Assembly: GCA_009889605.1 (NCBI GenBank)
Contig: WUQU01000500.1
Coordinates: forward strand, 1 to 45,821
Direction: 5' to 3'
Origin: Candidatus Bathyarchaeota archaeon
GTDB lineage: Archaea; Thermoproteota; Bathyarchaeia; Bathyarchaeales; Bathycorpusculaceae
DNA: 45,821 nt
Shown: piece after piece, positions 8,679 to 17,500 of the stretch
Numbering within the stretch: position 1 is the stretch's first letter
How the letters are laid out: the number at the start of each line of letters is the position of its first letter
Notes under the pieces: generated by a model
What the model was told of the DNA's origin: nothing
What the model saw: the letters and a program-made list of their open reading frames with translations, nothing else
Databases searched by the model: none
Position numbers and translations under genes: made by a program

Positions 8679-9143
8679 CTAATGCTTCTCCTTTTCAGCT
8701 ACCCAATAGGCTTTCGCTTCGCCTTTCCCATCCACTACAAACTCTTTTTTAAAGAGTGGCGCCTCTTTCTTGTATCTTTCAACAGCTTCTCTCAAAACTG
8801 GAAAAACATTTTCCCTATGAGAGCCTGCCACTAGAACATAAACCAGGTCTTCGCCTACGGAAAACTCTCCTAGAAAATGATGAATTTGAACATCCACAAT
8901 TCCCTCACGCTTCTTTAGGTCTTGGCATATGGTTGAAAGCACCTCGTTTGCCTTTTCTTCATAAGCTTCTATCTCCAATTTTTGCACTTTTTCCCCGTCT
9001 TCATTTTCGCCCCGAACTACCCCCACGAACATGGCGATGGCCCCGGCCTTTTTGAAATTTTCCTCTTTCTTAACCATCTCGATTAAGCTTTCAAGAGGGA
9101 AAGAACCCTTTGCGTGAACACACCCATTGGACATGCACTTCAT
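8679..9143 (-). CDS. moaE: Molybdopterin synthase catalytic subunit MoaE
   Basis: Inserts sulfur into precursor Z to make molybdopterin for molybdenum or tungsten enzymes. 154 residues. Family segments: GAIAMFVGVVRGENEDG, LEIEAYEEKANEV, HHFLGEFSVGEDLVYVLVAGSHRE and the catalytic lysine region KKEAPLFKKE. ATG start. No moaD or other cofactor genes are adjacent, so the sulfur carrier must be encoded elsewhere. It implies the host uses Mo/W enzymes. Confidence 0.92.
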   Translation of the reverse strand: MKCMSNGCVHAKGSFPLESLIEMVKKEENFKKAGAIAMFVGVVRGENEDGEKVQKLEIEAYEEKANEVLSTICQDLKKREGIVDVQIHHFLGEFSVGEDLVYVLVAGSHRENVFPVLREAVERYKKEAPLFKKEFVVDGKGEAKAYWVAEKEKH

Positions 9144-9176
9144 CCCATGCTAAATGGAATACTTTTGGCTTAATAT

Positions 9177-10232
9177 TTACTTTGAGTCCGACTGCTTAAG
9201 GGTTGAAACGTGATTCCTTAAATCTCCAAGTGCGGCTGATGGAACTGGCAAATCTTTCATGGTGAGCAAACCGGCAGGCGCTTTAAGCACTTTGGGAATC
9301 GAGTTAACAACAATTGCTACTGTGCCCATGTCGCCGTGTATGCATGGCTGGATCTTCTGTTTAACGGTTGGAACGCCTTGAATGGTTATGGCGTCATATT
9401 CCTCTTTTGCATCGATGTACGCTTGAAAATCTAAGCGGATGATTTCTCTGCCTTCAATTAAACCTCGAACTGTCTGCCGTAAACCCGATACTTTTCCAGC
9501 TTCAACTTTTACAAGGTTGTTTTCCACGGTTTTGTTTGCTATTACTGGTTGGACAGCCTCGGCTTTTATTACGTCAAGTTTCCATGATAGGGCATCCGCA
9601 ATCATCGCAATAGACTGCTCAAGTCCAACATGCCCAGTTATTTGCTTGCAAGCAATTTTCTCTTTAAACTCCTCAACTGTTAAGCCTACGCCTATTTTCT
9701 TTTGGAAAGACAGCCGCCTCGTTGCAGCGTTCAGAACCCTCATTACTTCAATTTTCTCTATTTTTTGGCATACTGCTGTCAACGTTATCACGAGGGTATC
9801 CATTAAAAAGCCTGGGTTTATGCCTGTTCCTAAAATGGTTACGCCATGTTTTTTAGCGAGGGCATCCAGCTTTTCGGCGAGTTTTGGCTCTGAATAATAG
9901 GGATAGGATAGTTCTTCGCAAGTGGATATTACGTTTGCACGGCGTTTCACGATGGAAACTATTTGGGGATAAGTTTCTCTAAGGTATGATGTCGTCGTAT
10001 GAATAACCACATCTGCCCCGACATTTGAAAGCGCTGAGGCGGCATCTTTGGAAACAATTATTCCCAATTTTTTGTTCAAGCCTAGAACCACGCCTAGGTC
10101 CTTTCCAACCTTGTCTTCAGCCACGTCAACTGCACCCACTATCTTCACGCCTTGCTTTTCCAGCAAAAACCTAGCTATTAATTCGCCGACAGCACCAACC
10201 CCATATAAAACAACCTTAACTTCTTCCATCAT
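9177..10232 (-). CDS. Rossmann NAD(P)-dependent dehydrogenase, DapB/2,4-diaminopentanoate dehydrogenase-like
   Basis: 351 residues. The N-terminus is a dinucleotide-binding fold (VVLYGVGAVGELIARFL), followed by VIHTTTSYLRETYPQIV and VISTCEELSYPYY, patterns of the dihydrodipicolinate-reductase N-domain family that includes 2,4-diaminopentanoate dehydrogenase; GTGINPGFLMDTL marks the start of the catalytic domain. The substrate is not certain: an amino-acid (ornithine-type) or diamine dehydrogenase is likelier than lysine-pathway DapB given the length. No catabolic partners adjoin. Confidence 0.75.
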   Translation of the reverse strand: MMEEVKVVLYGVGAVGELIARFLLEKQGVKIVGAVDVAEDKVGKDLGVVLGLNKKLGIIVSKDAASALSNVGADVVIHTTTSYLRETYPQIVSIVKRRANVISTCEELSYPYYSEPKLAEKLDALAKKHGVTILGTGINPGFLMDTLVITLTAVCQKIEKIEVMRVLNAATRRLSFQKKIGVGLTVEEFKEKIACKQITGHVGLEQSIAMIADALSWKLDVIKAEAVQPVIANKTVENNLVKVEAGKVSGLRQTVRGLIEGREIIRLDFQAYIDAKEEYDAITIQGVPTVKQKIQPCIHGDMGTVAIVVNSIPKVLKAPAGLLTMKDLPVPSAALGDLRNHVSTLKQSDSK

Positions 10233-10354
10233 ATCTTCCTCACCATTTATAGCCCACCCTTTTGCTCACTTATAGGAAAAACAGTTTAGCTTAAGCGATT
10301 TTATTAAGCGTTAAAAATGATATAGGCTTGACAAAAACGTGCGGAAAACTGTTA

Positions 10355-10966
10355 TCAACCTGTTTTTTGCAGCGGTGGCTGGACTAGCTGGGATATTTGC
10401 ATTAGAAGTTTTGATTTTCTAACGCCAACATGGCGAAGAGGAGCTATTTTTTTAGCTTCATTATAAACGTCTGAGGCTATTTTGCCTAGAACCATCTCTT
10501 GGACAAACTGGTCCATAGTCAAGCTTGCACTTTTTTCTTTAACTATCTTTGCCATAATTTTGCGTATCGCATGCTCTTGGGAAGTTTCAATTCGTGAAAG
10601 AGTAAAAGCGCAGACAGCTACTCTAAACTTGTAACCGTCCTTTGTTGAGACATCGAATATTCCATCCACTTTTGTTGTTCTCCGCCTCACGAGACTTCTC
10701 AAATGATCGCGGGAATATTCATGTCCCTTAAACATGGTGTGGGCTGTTTTTCCTTCAACCCGCGTTATTTGGAAATACAGTTTCAGATATTGGTGGGTGA
10801 AATCGCCTGTAATATCGTAAAGTGTCGCCTCGATCACTCGGCCTACAAGTTTTTCAGGTTCATCAGCTGGAACAGCGCCTAACTCGGCGTTCCCAAAATA
10901 GGATGGCGCTAACACAGTGTACCAGGCTTTGCTACGCCATTTGTCCCTTACCTTTTTTGTAGACAC
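10355..10966 (-). CDS. rps3ae: 30S ribosomal protein eS1 (S3Ae)
   Basis: Small-subunit ribosomal protein specific to archaea and eukaryotes. 203 residues, GTG start. Characteristic segments: DKWRSKAWYTVLAPSYFG near the N-terminus, DITGDFTHQYLKLYFQI and SLVRRRTTKVDGIFDV. It follows serS on the same strand. Intact. Confidence 0.96.
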   Translation of the reverse strand: MSTKKVRDKWRSKAWYTVLAPSYFGNAELGAVPADEPEKLVGRVIEATLYDITGDFTHQYLKLYFQITRVEGKTAHTMFKGHEYSRDHLRSLVRRRTTKVDGIFDVSTKDGYKFRVAVCAFTLSRIETSQEHAIRKIMAKIVKEKSASLTMDQFVQEMVLGKIASDVYNEAKKIAPLRHVGVRKSKLLMQISQLVQPPLQKTG

Positions 10967-11013
10967 TTACATCATCCCGTTCGCAACAGCGAAGAAAATC
11001 ACACAATATAATA

Positions 11014-12309
11014 TTAAGCTTTACCTTTCGGTTCTATCTTTTCTATACCGCCCATATATTTTCTCAAAACTTCTGGAATTATCACTGAACCGTCTTCTTG
11101 CTGATAGTTTTCGAGAATTGCAACCATTGTTCTTCCAGTGGCTAAAGCCGTGGAATTTAGGGTGTGCACAAACCCTTTAGGCGGCTCACCTTCTTTCTCG
11201 CGGTACTTTATGTTTAGCCTCCGCGCTTGATAGTCCGTGCAGTTGCTACATGAAACTATTTCTCTATAGGCTTTTTGAACAGGCATCCAAACTTCAATAT
11301 CGTATTTTTTGGCAGCAACTGTTCCAATCTCGCCAGTGCAAATGTTAACTACACGATAAGGCAAACCGAGCTTTTGTACAAGTTCCTCAGCATTTCTTAT
11401 TAGTTCTTCATGTAAATTCCAAGAATCTTCAGGCTTACAAAAGATAAACTGTTCAATCTTGTTAAACTGGTGGGTGCGGAAAATTCCCCGTGTGTCTTTG
11501 CCGTGGGCTCCTGCTTCTTTCCTAAAATTGGTGCTTATACCAACAAATTTTATGGGCAAGTCTTCTGCTTTTAAAACTTCATCCATAAACATTGCAGCCA
11601 TGGGATGCTCCGAAGTGGCGATTAGGTATAGGTCTTCGCCTTCAATTTTGTAGAGGTTATCTTCAAAGTCGCTTAACGCTGTGACGCCTTCGTAAGGCTT
11701 GCGCCTCATGAGGAATGGCGGTTCTATAGGCGTGTAACCCTTTTTAACCATCTCTTCCAGTGCATAATTAAGTAAAGCCATATCCAATAGGACGCCTTCA
11801 CCTTTCAAGTAGAAGAATCTGGCGCCTGCAATTTTCCCAGCTCTTTCAATGTCCATTATGTCTAGGCTTAACCCTAAATCTATGTGGTCTTTTATTGGAA
11901 AACCGAATTTGGGTATTTCCCCCCATGTTCTAACTGTTACATTGTCAAGCTCGCTTTTGCCGACTGGAACAGACTCGTGCAAGAGATTAGGGAGGTTCAT
12001 AAGGTATTGACGCGTTTTTTCTTCATACTCGCCTACTTGCCCTTCCAGCTCAGTTATTTTTTCGTCTATTGTTTTTGCCTTCGCAACAACCGCAGAGATG
12101 TCCCCACCCTTCTTTTTCGTCGCGGCAATCTCTGCAGTAATGCGGTTTCTTTCACGGCGAAGCTCATTTAGCTCTGCGAGTTTTTGCCGCCACAATTTGT
12201 CGCATTCCATTAACGCTTCAAGCATATCCAAATATTCCGGGTTGCCCCTCCGTTCAAGGTTTCTTTTAACAAACTCTGGATTTTCGCGGATCAATTTTAT
12301 GTCCAGCAT
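11014..12309 (-). CDS. serS: Seryl-tRNA synthetase
   Basis: Class II aminoacyl-tRNA synthetase charging tRNA-Ser. 431 residues: an N-terminal coiled-coil tRNA-binding arm (about 1-110), then the catalytic core with motif 2 (FRKEAGAHGKDTRGIFRTHQF) and motif 3 (NSTALATGRTMVAILENYQ). The YQARRLNIKYR element is typical. This is the common (bacterial/eukaryotic-like) SerRS, not the rare methanogen zinc type. ATG start; upstream neighbour pcc1 on the same strand. Confidence 0.97.
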   Translation of the reverse strand: MLDIKLIRENPEFVKRNLERRGNPEYLDMLEALMECDKLWRQKLAELNELRRERNRITAEIAATKKKGGDISAVVAKAKTIDEKITELEGQVGEYEEKTRQYLMNLPNLLHESVPVGKSELDNVTVRTWGEIPKFGFPIKDHIDLGLSLDIMDIERAGKIAGARFFYLKGEGVLLDMALLNYALEEMVKKGYTPIEPPFLMRRKPYEGVTALSDFEDNLYKIEGEDLYLIATSEHPMAAMFMDEVLKAEDLPIKFVGISTNFRKEAGAHGKDTRGIFRTHQFNKIEQFIFCKPEDSWNLHEELIRNAEELVQKLGLPYRVVNICTGEIGTVAAKKYDIEVWMPVQKAYREIVSCSNCTDYQARRLNIKYREKEGEPPKGFVHTLNSTALATGRTMVAILENYQQEDGSVIIPEVLRKYMGGIEKIEPKGKA

Positions 12310-12399
12310 CTTTACCCCATATGCCCTTTTCCTAGTTTCTTCTACAGACTTTAACAGCTCAAACTCAACTATTTAATCTTATCAAAAATAAAGCTTCCA

Positions 12400-12675
12400 C
12401 TAAGTTTCCTTCACAGTTTTCAAAGTTTTCTCAGCTATTGAGATGGAAGAGAGCAAATCATCAATTGTAGCTATAAATGTGGGAAGCTCTTTTCTGCATT
12501 TTATAAACGTTAAAACCGCATTTCCATTCAACAATGTTTTAACAAGCAAACCAGGCGGCACTTTAAAATTGTCGGGTGAAACGGCTTCTGCCACAGCCTT
12601 TGCGCTTGTAGGATCATCGTATTGAATGATGATTTCAGCTTCCAGTTTTTCCACCAGCCAACTGTTTTCCAACAA
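12400..12675 (-). CDS. pcc1: KEOPS complex subunit Pcc1
   Basis: Small dimerisation subunit of KEOPS, which makes the t6A37 base of ANN-decoding tRNAs. 91 residues from a TTG at 12675; a GTG at 12657 is an equally good start. EIIIQYDDPTSAKAVAEAV, SPDNFKVPPG and the end TIDDLLSSISIAEK follow the Pcc1/CTAG pattern. It overlaps the 3' end of the recJ-like gene by up to 41 bases. Kae1 and Bud32 lie 2.7-4.4 kb upstream in the same directional cluster; Cgi121 was not seen. Confidence 0.88.
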   Translation of the reverse strand: MLENSWLVEKLEAEIIIQYDDPTSAKAVAEAVSPDNFKVPPGLLVKTLLNGNAVLTFIKCRKELPTFIATIDDLLSSISIAEKTLKTVKET

Positions 12676-14092
12676 GCTCGTTTACAAGTTTTAGGAACAT
12701 GTCAATGTTTTCTGTGGGAACTTGGGCTCCGGCAGCCACGTTGTGGCCTCCGCCTTTTCCAAGGCATTTTTCAGCGGCAACATGCATAATTTCTCCAAGG
12801 TTGAGCCCTCTGCTGGTTAGCAGATCGGTGGTTCTGGCGGAAACTTTCACTATCCCCTCTTCTTTCACATCTGCATATGCTATTAACGGTTTTTCAGGGT
12901 TTGGGAGGCTTGTTGAAAGTATGGATGAGACAGCCCCGATTATTTTGTCATTTATGAAGTCTTCGCCGTAAACAACATAGATGTTTTCCATTTCCCTCAT
13001 CCGTTCAGGTTTTTCCATAACCCATCCGAGGTATTTGTTGATGGTTCTTCGATAATTTTCAAGAACCTTGTTTGCCTCTTCCAAGGCTGGGCCTCTGTCG
13101 CCCATGCAAACCGCTATACCTAGGCTTGGTTTGTCCATACGTCCCGTAGCATTAAGTAACACTGCGAACTCTCGGCCATCCCTCAAGGGAGTCCATGGTT
13201 CTTCACGGTTCAAAGTGTAAACATGCCCAATTAGGTTTGATATTTCATAATGCAAGCCCTTTGACAGCAAATAATCCGCAAGAGCCGAGCAGAGTCTCTT
13301 TTTCTCCTCTTCCGAAAGATCCCGTAAAGCTCGCCATTTATCATCATATTTTGGTTTAATGTCAAGGCTCACAAGAAAGGCTAGGCTTTTGTCTTCCGCG
13401 CCGCTTATTTCTGGAATAAATGGGCTTGTTGTGGACGCCAGTGCTTTGTGGATTGGGCGGGTTTCTCTGCCAAAGAAAATCAAGTCTTTTTCAACTGTTA
13501 ATAGGCCAGCGTTTTTCGCGTCTTCAACTATTTTCTCATTTAACCCGCCAAGCATTCGCTGGTCATATTTGTCCTGCAGATCTCCTAGGGCCCCGACGAC
13601 TGCTATAGGTGCTAAATCCACATTGGCATTGTCCATGGCTTTGGCTACAAAATACGTTACACCAGAACCGCTAATGTCACGGGCTCCATCGATGCCATGT
13701 AAATGTGGGTTAACGCATACAAAACCTTCAGTTAGTTCTCCGCCTACTTGATGGTGGTCTAAAGCCAATATTTTCAGTTCTGAAGTTTTCTGGCTTAGCA
13801 AACTTGCATATTCTGTGCCTAGGTCTGTGAATATGACCATTTGAGGCTTTTCTTGGAGGATTTCAGTTACGAGTTTCTCGTCGACCCATTGGGTTATCCT
13901 AATGCGAAATTTGGCGTCAAGTCTACACAGGGCTTTGCCCATGATTCCAGCGGCAGCTATCCCATCAGCGTCTAAGTGAGAATAAACATGGATTAGGCCT
14001 TCTGCTTTAACGGTTTCCAGAATAATCTCAGAAGCCTTAAAGACGGAATTGAAAAAGCTTGCATTTTGAGCTGCATCCATACTCGTTGCCAT
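12635..14092 (-). CDS. RecJ-like DHH/DHHA1 phosphoesterase
   Basis: Archaeal RecJ/GAN-type single-strand exonuclease or phosphoesterase, 485 residues from the ATG at 14092. Motifs: SHLDADGIAAAG (motif I), VIFTDLG, ALDHHQ (DHH) and, near the C-terminus, KCLGKGGGHNVAAGA of the DHHA1 domain. The ORF track extends to 14155, but a TATA box centred ~27 bases before 14092 suggests a leaderless start there. Archaeal homologues bind GINS/CMG or act in repair. It sits between uS15 and pcc1. Confidence 0.88.
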   Translation of the reverse strand: MATSMDAAQNASFFNSVFKASEIILETVKAEGLIHVYSHLDADGIAAAGIMGKALCRLDAKFRIRITQWVDEKLVTEILQEKPQMVIFTDLGTEYASLLSQKTSELKILALDHHQVGGELTEGFVCVNPHLHGIDGARDISGSGVTYFVAKAMDNANVDLAPIAVVGALGDLQDKYDQRMLGGLNEKIVEDAKNAGLLTVEKDLIFFGRETRPIHKALASTTSPFIPEISGAEDKSLAFLVSLDIKPKYDDKWRALRDLSEEEKKRLCSALADYLLSKGLHYEISNLIGHVYTLNREEPWTPLRDGREFAVLLNATGRMDKPSLGIAVCMGDRGPALEEANKVLENYRRTINKYLGWVMEKPERMREMENIYVVYGEDFINDKIIGAVSSILSTSLPNPEKPLIAYADVKEEGIVKVSARTTDLLTSRGLNLGEIMHVAAEKCLGKGGGHNVAAGAQVPTENIDMFLKLVNELVGKQLAGGKTGS

Positions 14093-14111
14093 CACAACAA
14101 TGTAATTAGGA

Positions 14112-14125
14112 GAATTATTTAAAAT
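14112..14125 (-). promoter_or_regulatory. TATA box before the recJ-like gene
   Basis: On the minus strand CTATTTTAAATAATTC has a TATA centre ~27 bases before the ATG at 14092, consistent with leaderless transcription and deciding the start of the RecJ-like protein. Confidence 0.5.
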
Positions 14126-14165
14126 AGCAAGGTCTTTGCAGACGCTTAAGAACAATAATTGAAGG

Positions 14166-14606
14166 CTAGGTTATAGAGGCTATTTTCGGTTCATATTTCC
14201 AGTTTGGAGGCAAAACGCCTTCACGTTTATAGTATTTTGCAAGTTTGTGAATTTTCGCCTCGATAAGCTGCAGCGCCCGTTTATTGTGCAAGTCTTTCTT
14301 GTTCTTTTCAAGGTGCGCTGAAAGCCGAGAAGCCTTCTTAAGCAGTTCACCAAGATCTTCAGGTGTCGATGGCGCAAGCCCCGCATCTTTTAGAATTTGA
14401 GTTATGGTTTTTCCAGTTATAGGCTTAACCAGCGGAATTGCATATTGATCTCTCAGGATTGTGCCTATACGACTTGGAGGATAACCTTCTTTAGCAAGTT
14501 TGATAACAAGGGCTTCAACTTCTTCAGGTTGGTATTTACACCAGCTTGGGGAACGCTTGCTCACCGGTCTTGTTGAATGGGATTTACCTTTTTCCTGTTT
14601 GGGCAT
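14166..14606 (-). CDS. rps15: 30S ribosomal protein uS15
   Basis: 146 residues, the archaeal/eukaryotic long form with an N-terminal extension before the S15 fold. Segments SPSWCKYQPEEVEALVIKLA, GYPPSRIGTILRDQYAIP, the helix rich in Lys/Leu, and the end YYKREGVLPPNWKYEP are diagnostic. ATG start. It lies next to the RecJ-like gene and KEOPS genes, an arrangement also found in other archaea. Confidence 0.96.
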   Translation of the reverse strand: MPKQEKGKSHSTRPVSKRSPSWCKYQPEEVEALVIKLAKEGYPPSRIGTILRDQYAIPLVKPITGKTITQILKDAGLAPSTPEDLGELLKKASRLSAHLEKNKKDLHNKRALQLIEAKIHKLAKYYKREGVLPPNWKYEPKIASIT

Positions 14607-14691
14607 GACATATCCCTTGCGAATTCTGTAAGAGCCATGATATACGCATATTTAAAACATTCGATGCTATTTAAATTTCATGTTACCATTT

Positions 14692-15291
14692 TTACAAATC
14701 TGATTCCTTCGTGTACCATTCTGCAAAACTCTTTAACGCTCTTGCGCGGTGCGAAAGCTTATTCTTTTCTGAGGTGGGCATTTCTGAAAATGTTTTGTCA
14801 CTGTTTACCGGTTTAAATATGGGGTCGAAGCCAAAGCCTGAATTTCCATCATGTATTTTAACAGTGATTTCGCCATGGACTTCGCCTTTAAAGCATACCG
14901 GGGATTTTAATTCTTCTGAAAAGTAGGCTACAACTGACTGGAACTTTGCGCGCCTATTTTCCACGTTATTCATAAGCCTAAGCAGTCCTTCGTTGCCAAT
15001 TGTCTTGTACACATATGAAGAATAGGGGCCTGGAAAGCCGTTTAAGGCATCCACAAACAGTCCGGCGTCCTCAACTATTATGGGCAAGCCGCATTTTTCG
15101 AAGGCGTATAAAGCGCTGGTTTGGGCTATTTCTTCTAGGCTTTCGCTTTGGATTTCTATGGTTTTAACTCTTAGCATGCCAACTGCAATTTTATAATGGT
15201 TCAACATCTCGCGGGCTTCGTTAAACTTGTTGATATTGTTTGTAGCGAAGAAAATAACCTTGCCCTTAAGTTGAAAACTCATTTGGCACAC
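14692..15291 (-). CDS. rdgB: XTP/dITP diphosphatase (RdgB/HAM1 family)
   Basis: Hydrolyses non-canonical purine nucleoside triphosphates so that they do not enter DNA or RNA. 199 residues; the M4 start (MSFQLKGKVIFFATNN) is also possible. Conserved FATNNINKFNEAREML, VEDAGLFVDALNGFPGPYSSY, GFGFDPIFKP and the closing SHRARAL are present. Same strand as kae1-bud32. Confidence 0.95.
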   Translation of the reverse strand: MCQMSFQLKGKVIFFATNNINKFNEAREMLNHYKIAVGMLRVKTIEIQSESLEEIAQTSALYAFEKCGLPIIVEDAGLFVDALNGFPGPYSSYVYKTIGNEGLLRLMNNVENRRAKFQSVVAYFSEELKSPVCFKGEVHGEITVKIHDGNSGFGFDPIFKPVNSDKTFSEMPTSEKNKLSHRARALKSFAEWYTKESDL

Positions 15292-15350
15292 ACTGTTTTC
15301 TTTTAGCTTCCTTTAACTTACGTGTTTAAAATCTTTTCCAGTCGGTTTTA

Positions 15351-16016
15351 TCAACTTTCGCTTTTCCTCTCAGCAATATAGCGGCCTCTTCTTTCGATTT
15401 CCTTTATTTTTTCTAAGACCGCCCTCACCGTTTCACAGTCGAAAACGTTTGAATAACCCTTAATAACCGCGCCGAAACATTTGTCAGCGTATTTGAAATG
15501 AGTGCTTTGCAAGGCTCTTTTCATAAGGTGCAGGTCAACGCCTCGGGCTTCCAGTTCCCATGTTTTCTCGCCTAGTCCAAAATCTACAAAGAATATTTTG
15601 CCTTCAGAACTTTGAATCATGTTGGACGGTGTTAAGTCGCCGTGGATTATTCCATGCTTGTGAAGTTTTCCAATTAACTCGCCTATTTCCTCACATAGGC
15701 TTTGTCTACTGCTTTCAGAAACATCATTTAGCAACTTTTTTATTTGCACACCTTCAATGAACGCCATTATTATTGTGGCGTTTTTAACGTCTACTAAAAA
15801 TATTGTGGGTGTTGGCACCCCAGCCTTTTTGGCTTCATGCATGAGCTGCGGCTCGTGAATTGTTCTGTAAGTTCTAATCTGCTCGTCTAAAGCTGGAAGC
15901 CTGTAACCCTTTGGCAAACGCTTCTTGATTACCGCTTTTCTGCCATGCCAATCTATAAGGTAGAGGCTGGCTTCAGCGCCCTTCTTAATTAACTGCGGCT
16001 GGTTTATTTCACCCAA
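15351..16016 (-). CDS. bud32: KEOPS kinase/ATPase subunit Bud32
   Basis: Atypical small protein kinase of KEOPS that regulates Kae1 in t6A synthesis. 221 residues: single kinase domain with no glycine-rich loop, ATP-binding Lys in KAVIKKRLPKGYR, catalytic loop HGDLTPSNMI and metal motif VDFGLGEKT. The C-terminal tail ends in basic residues as usual. It overlaps the 3' end of kae1 by 13 bases; in many archaea these two are fused, here they are separate but coupled. Confidence 0.95.
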   Translation of the reverse strand: MGEINQPQLIKKGAEASLYLIDWHGRKAVIKKRLPKGYRLPALDEQIRTYRTIHEPQLMHEAKKAGVPTPTIFLVDVKNATIIMAFIEGVQIKKLLNDVSESSRQSLCEEIGELIGKLHKHGIIHGDLTPSNMIQSSEGKIFFVDFGLGEKTWELEARGVDLHLMKRALQSTHFKYADKCFGAVIKGYSNVFDCETVRAVLEKIKEIERRGRYIAERKSES

Positions 16017-17026
16017 GGAACTTCAACCTCGTCAAGCCGCCACTTCAGCCTAACAAAGCTTTTGTCAACTGGCGTCACAAGACCATGAGTGAAAGCTAAA
16101 ACGCCTGTCCACGCAACCATGGCGCCGTTATCGACGGCAAATTCGCTTGGCACAACACAGAACACCGCGTCATGCTCTTCAGCTATAGACTTAACCATTT
16201 CCTGGAGTCTTTTGTTGGCTGCAACCCCGCCAGTTAACAACACTTCTTTCTTTTCTGTGTGGGCTAGGGCTCTTTCAGTTACCTCAGTGACCATGGAGAA
16301 GGCGGTTTCTTGAAGGCTATAGCATAAATCTTCAAGGCTATATTCACCCTTTTTCAGCAGGCTAATCGTGGCTGTTAACAAGCCGCTGAAAGAGATGTCC
16401 ATGCCTTTAACCGTGTATGGCAGCTGAATGAATTTTTCTCCTTTTAAGGCAAGCTTTTCCACAATTGCACCTAGAGGCGCGCCTGCTTTTTGCCGCAGCC
16501 CAGCCTCCCTCGCAAACACGTCCAGACAGTTTCCAAGGGCAATGTCTAAGGTTTCGCCGAAAACTCTGTAGCGTCCAGAATCAAAAGCAGCCACTATGGT
16601 ATTCCCGCCAGAAACATAAAGCGTAACAGGGTCTTTAGCGCCAGTTTTAAGCTTCCCAATCTCAATGTGCGCAACACAGTGGTTGACACCGACAAGGGGA
16701 ACACCCAAATAGGATGCTAAGGCTCTTGCCACGGTGGCGCCTGTTCTCAGACATGGCCCAAGCCCCGGGCCCTGTGCAAAAGCTATAACCGACAGGTTTT
16801 TAGGCTTAATTCCAGCTTTTTTAAATGCTTCTTCCAAGACTTTGCTTGCAACTTCAGCGTGGTGCCGCGCCGCCTCTCTGGGGTGTATTCCCCCTTCAGG
16901 AGGGATATAGGCGCTTATAACATTTGCAAGTATTTTCCCTTCAAAGTCAGCTATCCCTACGCTGAAGTCATCTGCGGTGCTTTCGATTCCAAGGCAGTAG
17001 CCTTCTCCAGATTTCTCATATTTCAT
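16004..17026 (-). CDS. kae1: KEOPS catalytic subunit Kae1 (TsaD family)
   Basis: Transfers threonylcarbamoyl to A37 of tRNA. 340 residues, ASKHA fold. Metal ligands are visible in NHCVAHIE (H-x3-H) and AVDNGAMVAW (Asp); AQGPGLGPCLRTGA and YVSGGNT are the nucleotide-binding turns; GGVAANKRL is near the C-terminus. ATG start. Divergent from the TFE-beta-like gene with about 95 bases between, which must contain both promoters. Confidence 0.96.
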   Translation of the reverse strand: MKYEKSGEGYCLGIESTADDFSVGIADFEGKILANVISAYIPPEGGIHPREAARHHAEVASKVLEEAFKKAGIKPKNLSVIAFAQGPGLGPCLRTGATVARALASYLGVPLVGVNHCVAHIEIGKLKTGAKDPVTLYVSGGNTIVAAFDSGRYRVFGETLDIALGNCLDVFAREAGLRQKAGAPLGAIVEKLALKGEKFIQLPYTVKGMDISFSGLLTATISLLKKGEYSLEDLCYSLQETAFSMVTEVTERALAHTEKKEVLLTGGVAANKRLQEMVKSIAEEHDAVFCVVPSEFAVDNGAMVAWTGVLAFTHGLVTPVDKSFVRLKWRLDEVEVPWVK

Positions 17027-17085
17027 TTTGAGGCACTTCTAAGCAAATTGTTTTATTTTCGAATAAACATATTTTATCTAGAAAA

Positions 17086-17097
17086 ACCTATATATTA
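17086..17097 (+). promoter_or_regulatory. TATA box before the TFE-beta-like gene
   Basis: CCTATATATTA is a strong TATA element whose centre lies ~28 bases before the ATG at 17121; the GTG at 17100 used by the ORF track would lie upstream of the expected transcription start. Confidence 0.5.
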
Positions 17098-17120
17098 ACG
17101 TGAAAACTGGAACGGTCAAA

Positions 17121-17498
17121 ATGCCAAAACATAATGATTTAGAGCAAAAAGCCTTGCAGATAATAACTAACACTGGAAAGGATGGGCTGCTTCAGTCTGA
17201 ATTATGGAGAAAACTTGGAGCAAGCAGCAGGGAAGGCTCCAGAATAGCCTTAAGACTTGAAAGCAAAGGGCTGATACGTAGAGAAAAGGAACTCTGTAAT
17301 GGCAGATGGACGTATAGGCTTTATCCAAAAAGGCTTCCAGCATCAATAAACTCCATACTGGATTGTCCATGCATGATGTGCCCAGACGGACAGAGATGCG
17401 GCCCCACCGGCGCCATAACACCGCAAACCTGTGAAAAACTGACAGACTGGCTTCTCCGCACGGCTGAAAACCATTACGGCTCATTAGGTGACAGCTAG
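17121..17498 (+). CDS. TFE-beta / Rpc34-like winged-helix protein with C-terminal cysteine cluster
   Basis: 125 residues from the ATG at 17121. An N-terminal winged helix (KALQIITNTGKDGLLQSEL to LIRREKELCNGRWTYRLYP) is followed by CPCMMCPDGQRCGPTGAITPQ and a further Cys, resembling the Fe-S-binding C-terminal region of archaeal TFE-beta, the orthologue of RNA polymerase III subunit RPC34/RPC39. TFE-beta pairs with TFE-alpha in transcription initiation. It is cotranscribed with rlmE, two bases apart. An alternative is an unrelated B-block/winged-helix regulator; the order of domains and the cysteine spacing favour TFE-beta. Confidence 0.65.
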   Translation: MPKHNDLEQKALQIITNTGKDGLLQSELWRKLGASSREGSRIALRLESKGLIRREKELCNGRWTYRLYPKRLPASINSILDCPCMMCPDGQRCGPTGAITPQTCEKLTDWLLRTAENHYGSLGDS

Positions 17499-17500
17499 TT

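Noticed and set aside
12699-13751. Plus-strand ORFs inside the recJ-like gene (e.g. 12699..12971, 13359..13751)
   Set aside because: Ser/Pro-rich shadow frames of a well-supported DHH protein on the other strand.
14093-14155. 21 extra N-terminal residues of the RecJ-like ORF
   Set aside because: The segment contains the TATA box, and the family-like protein starts at ATG 14092.
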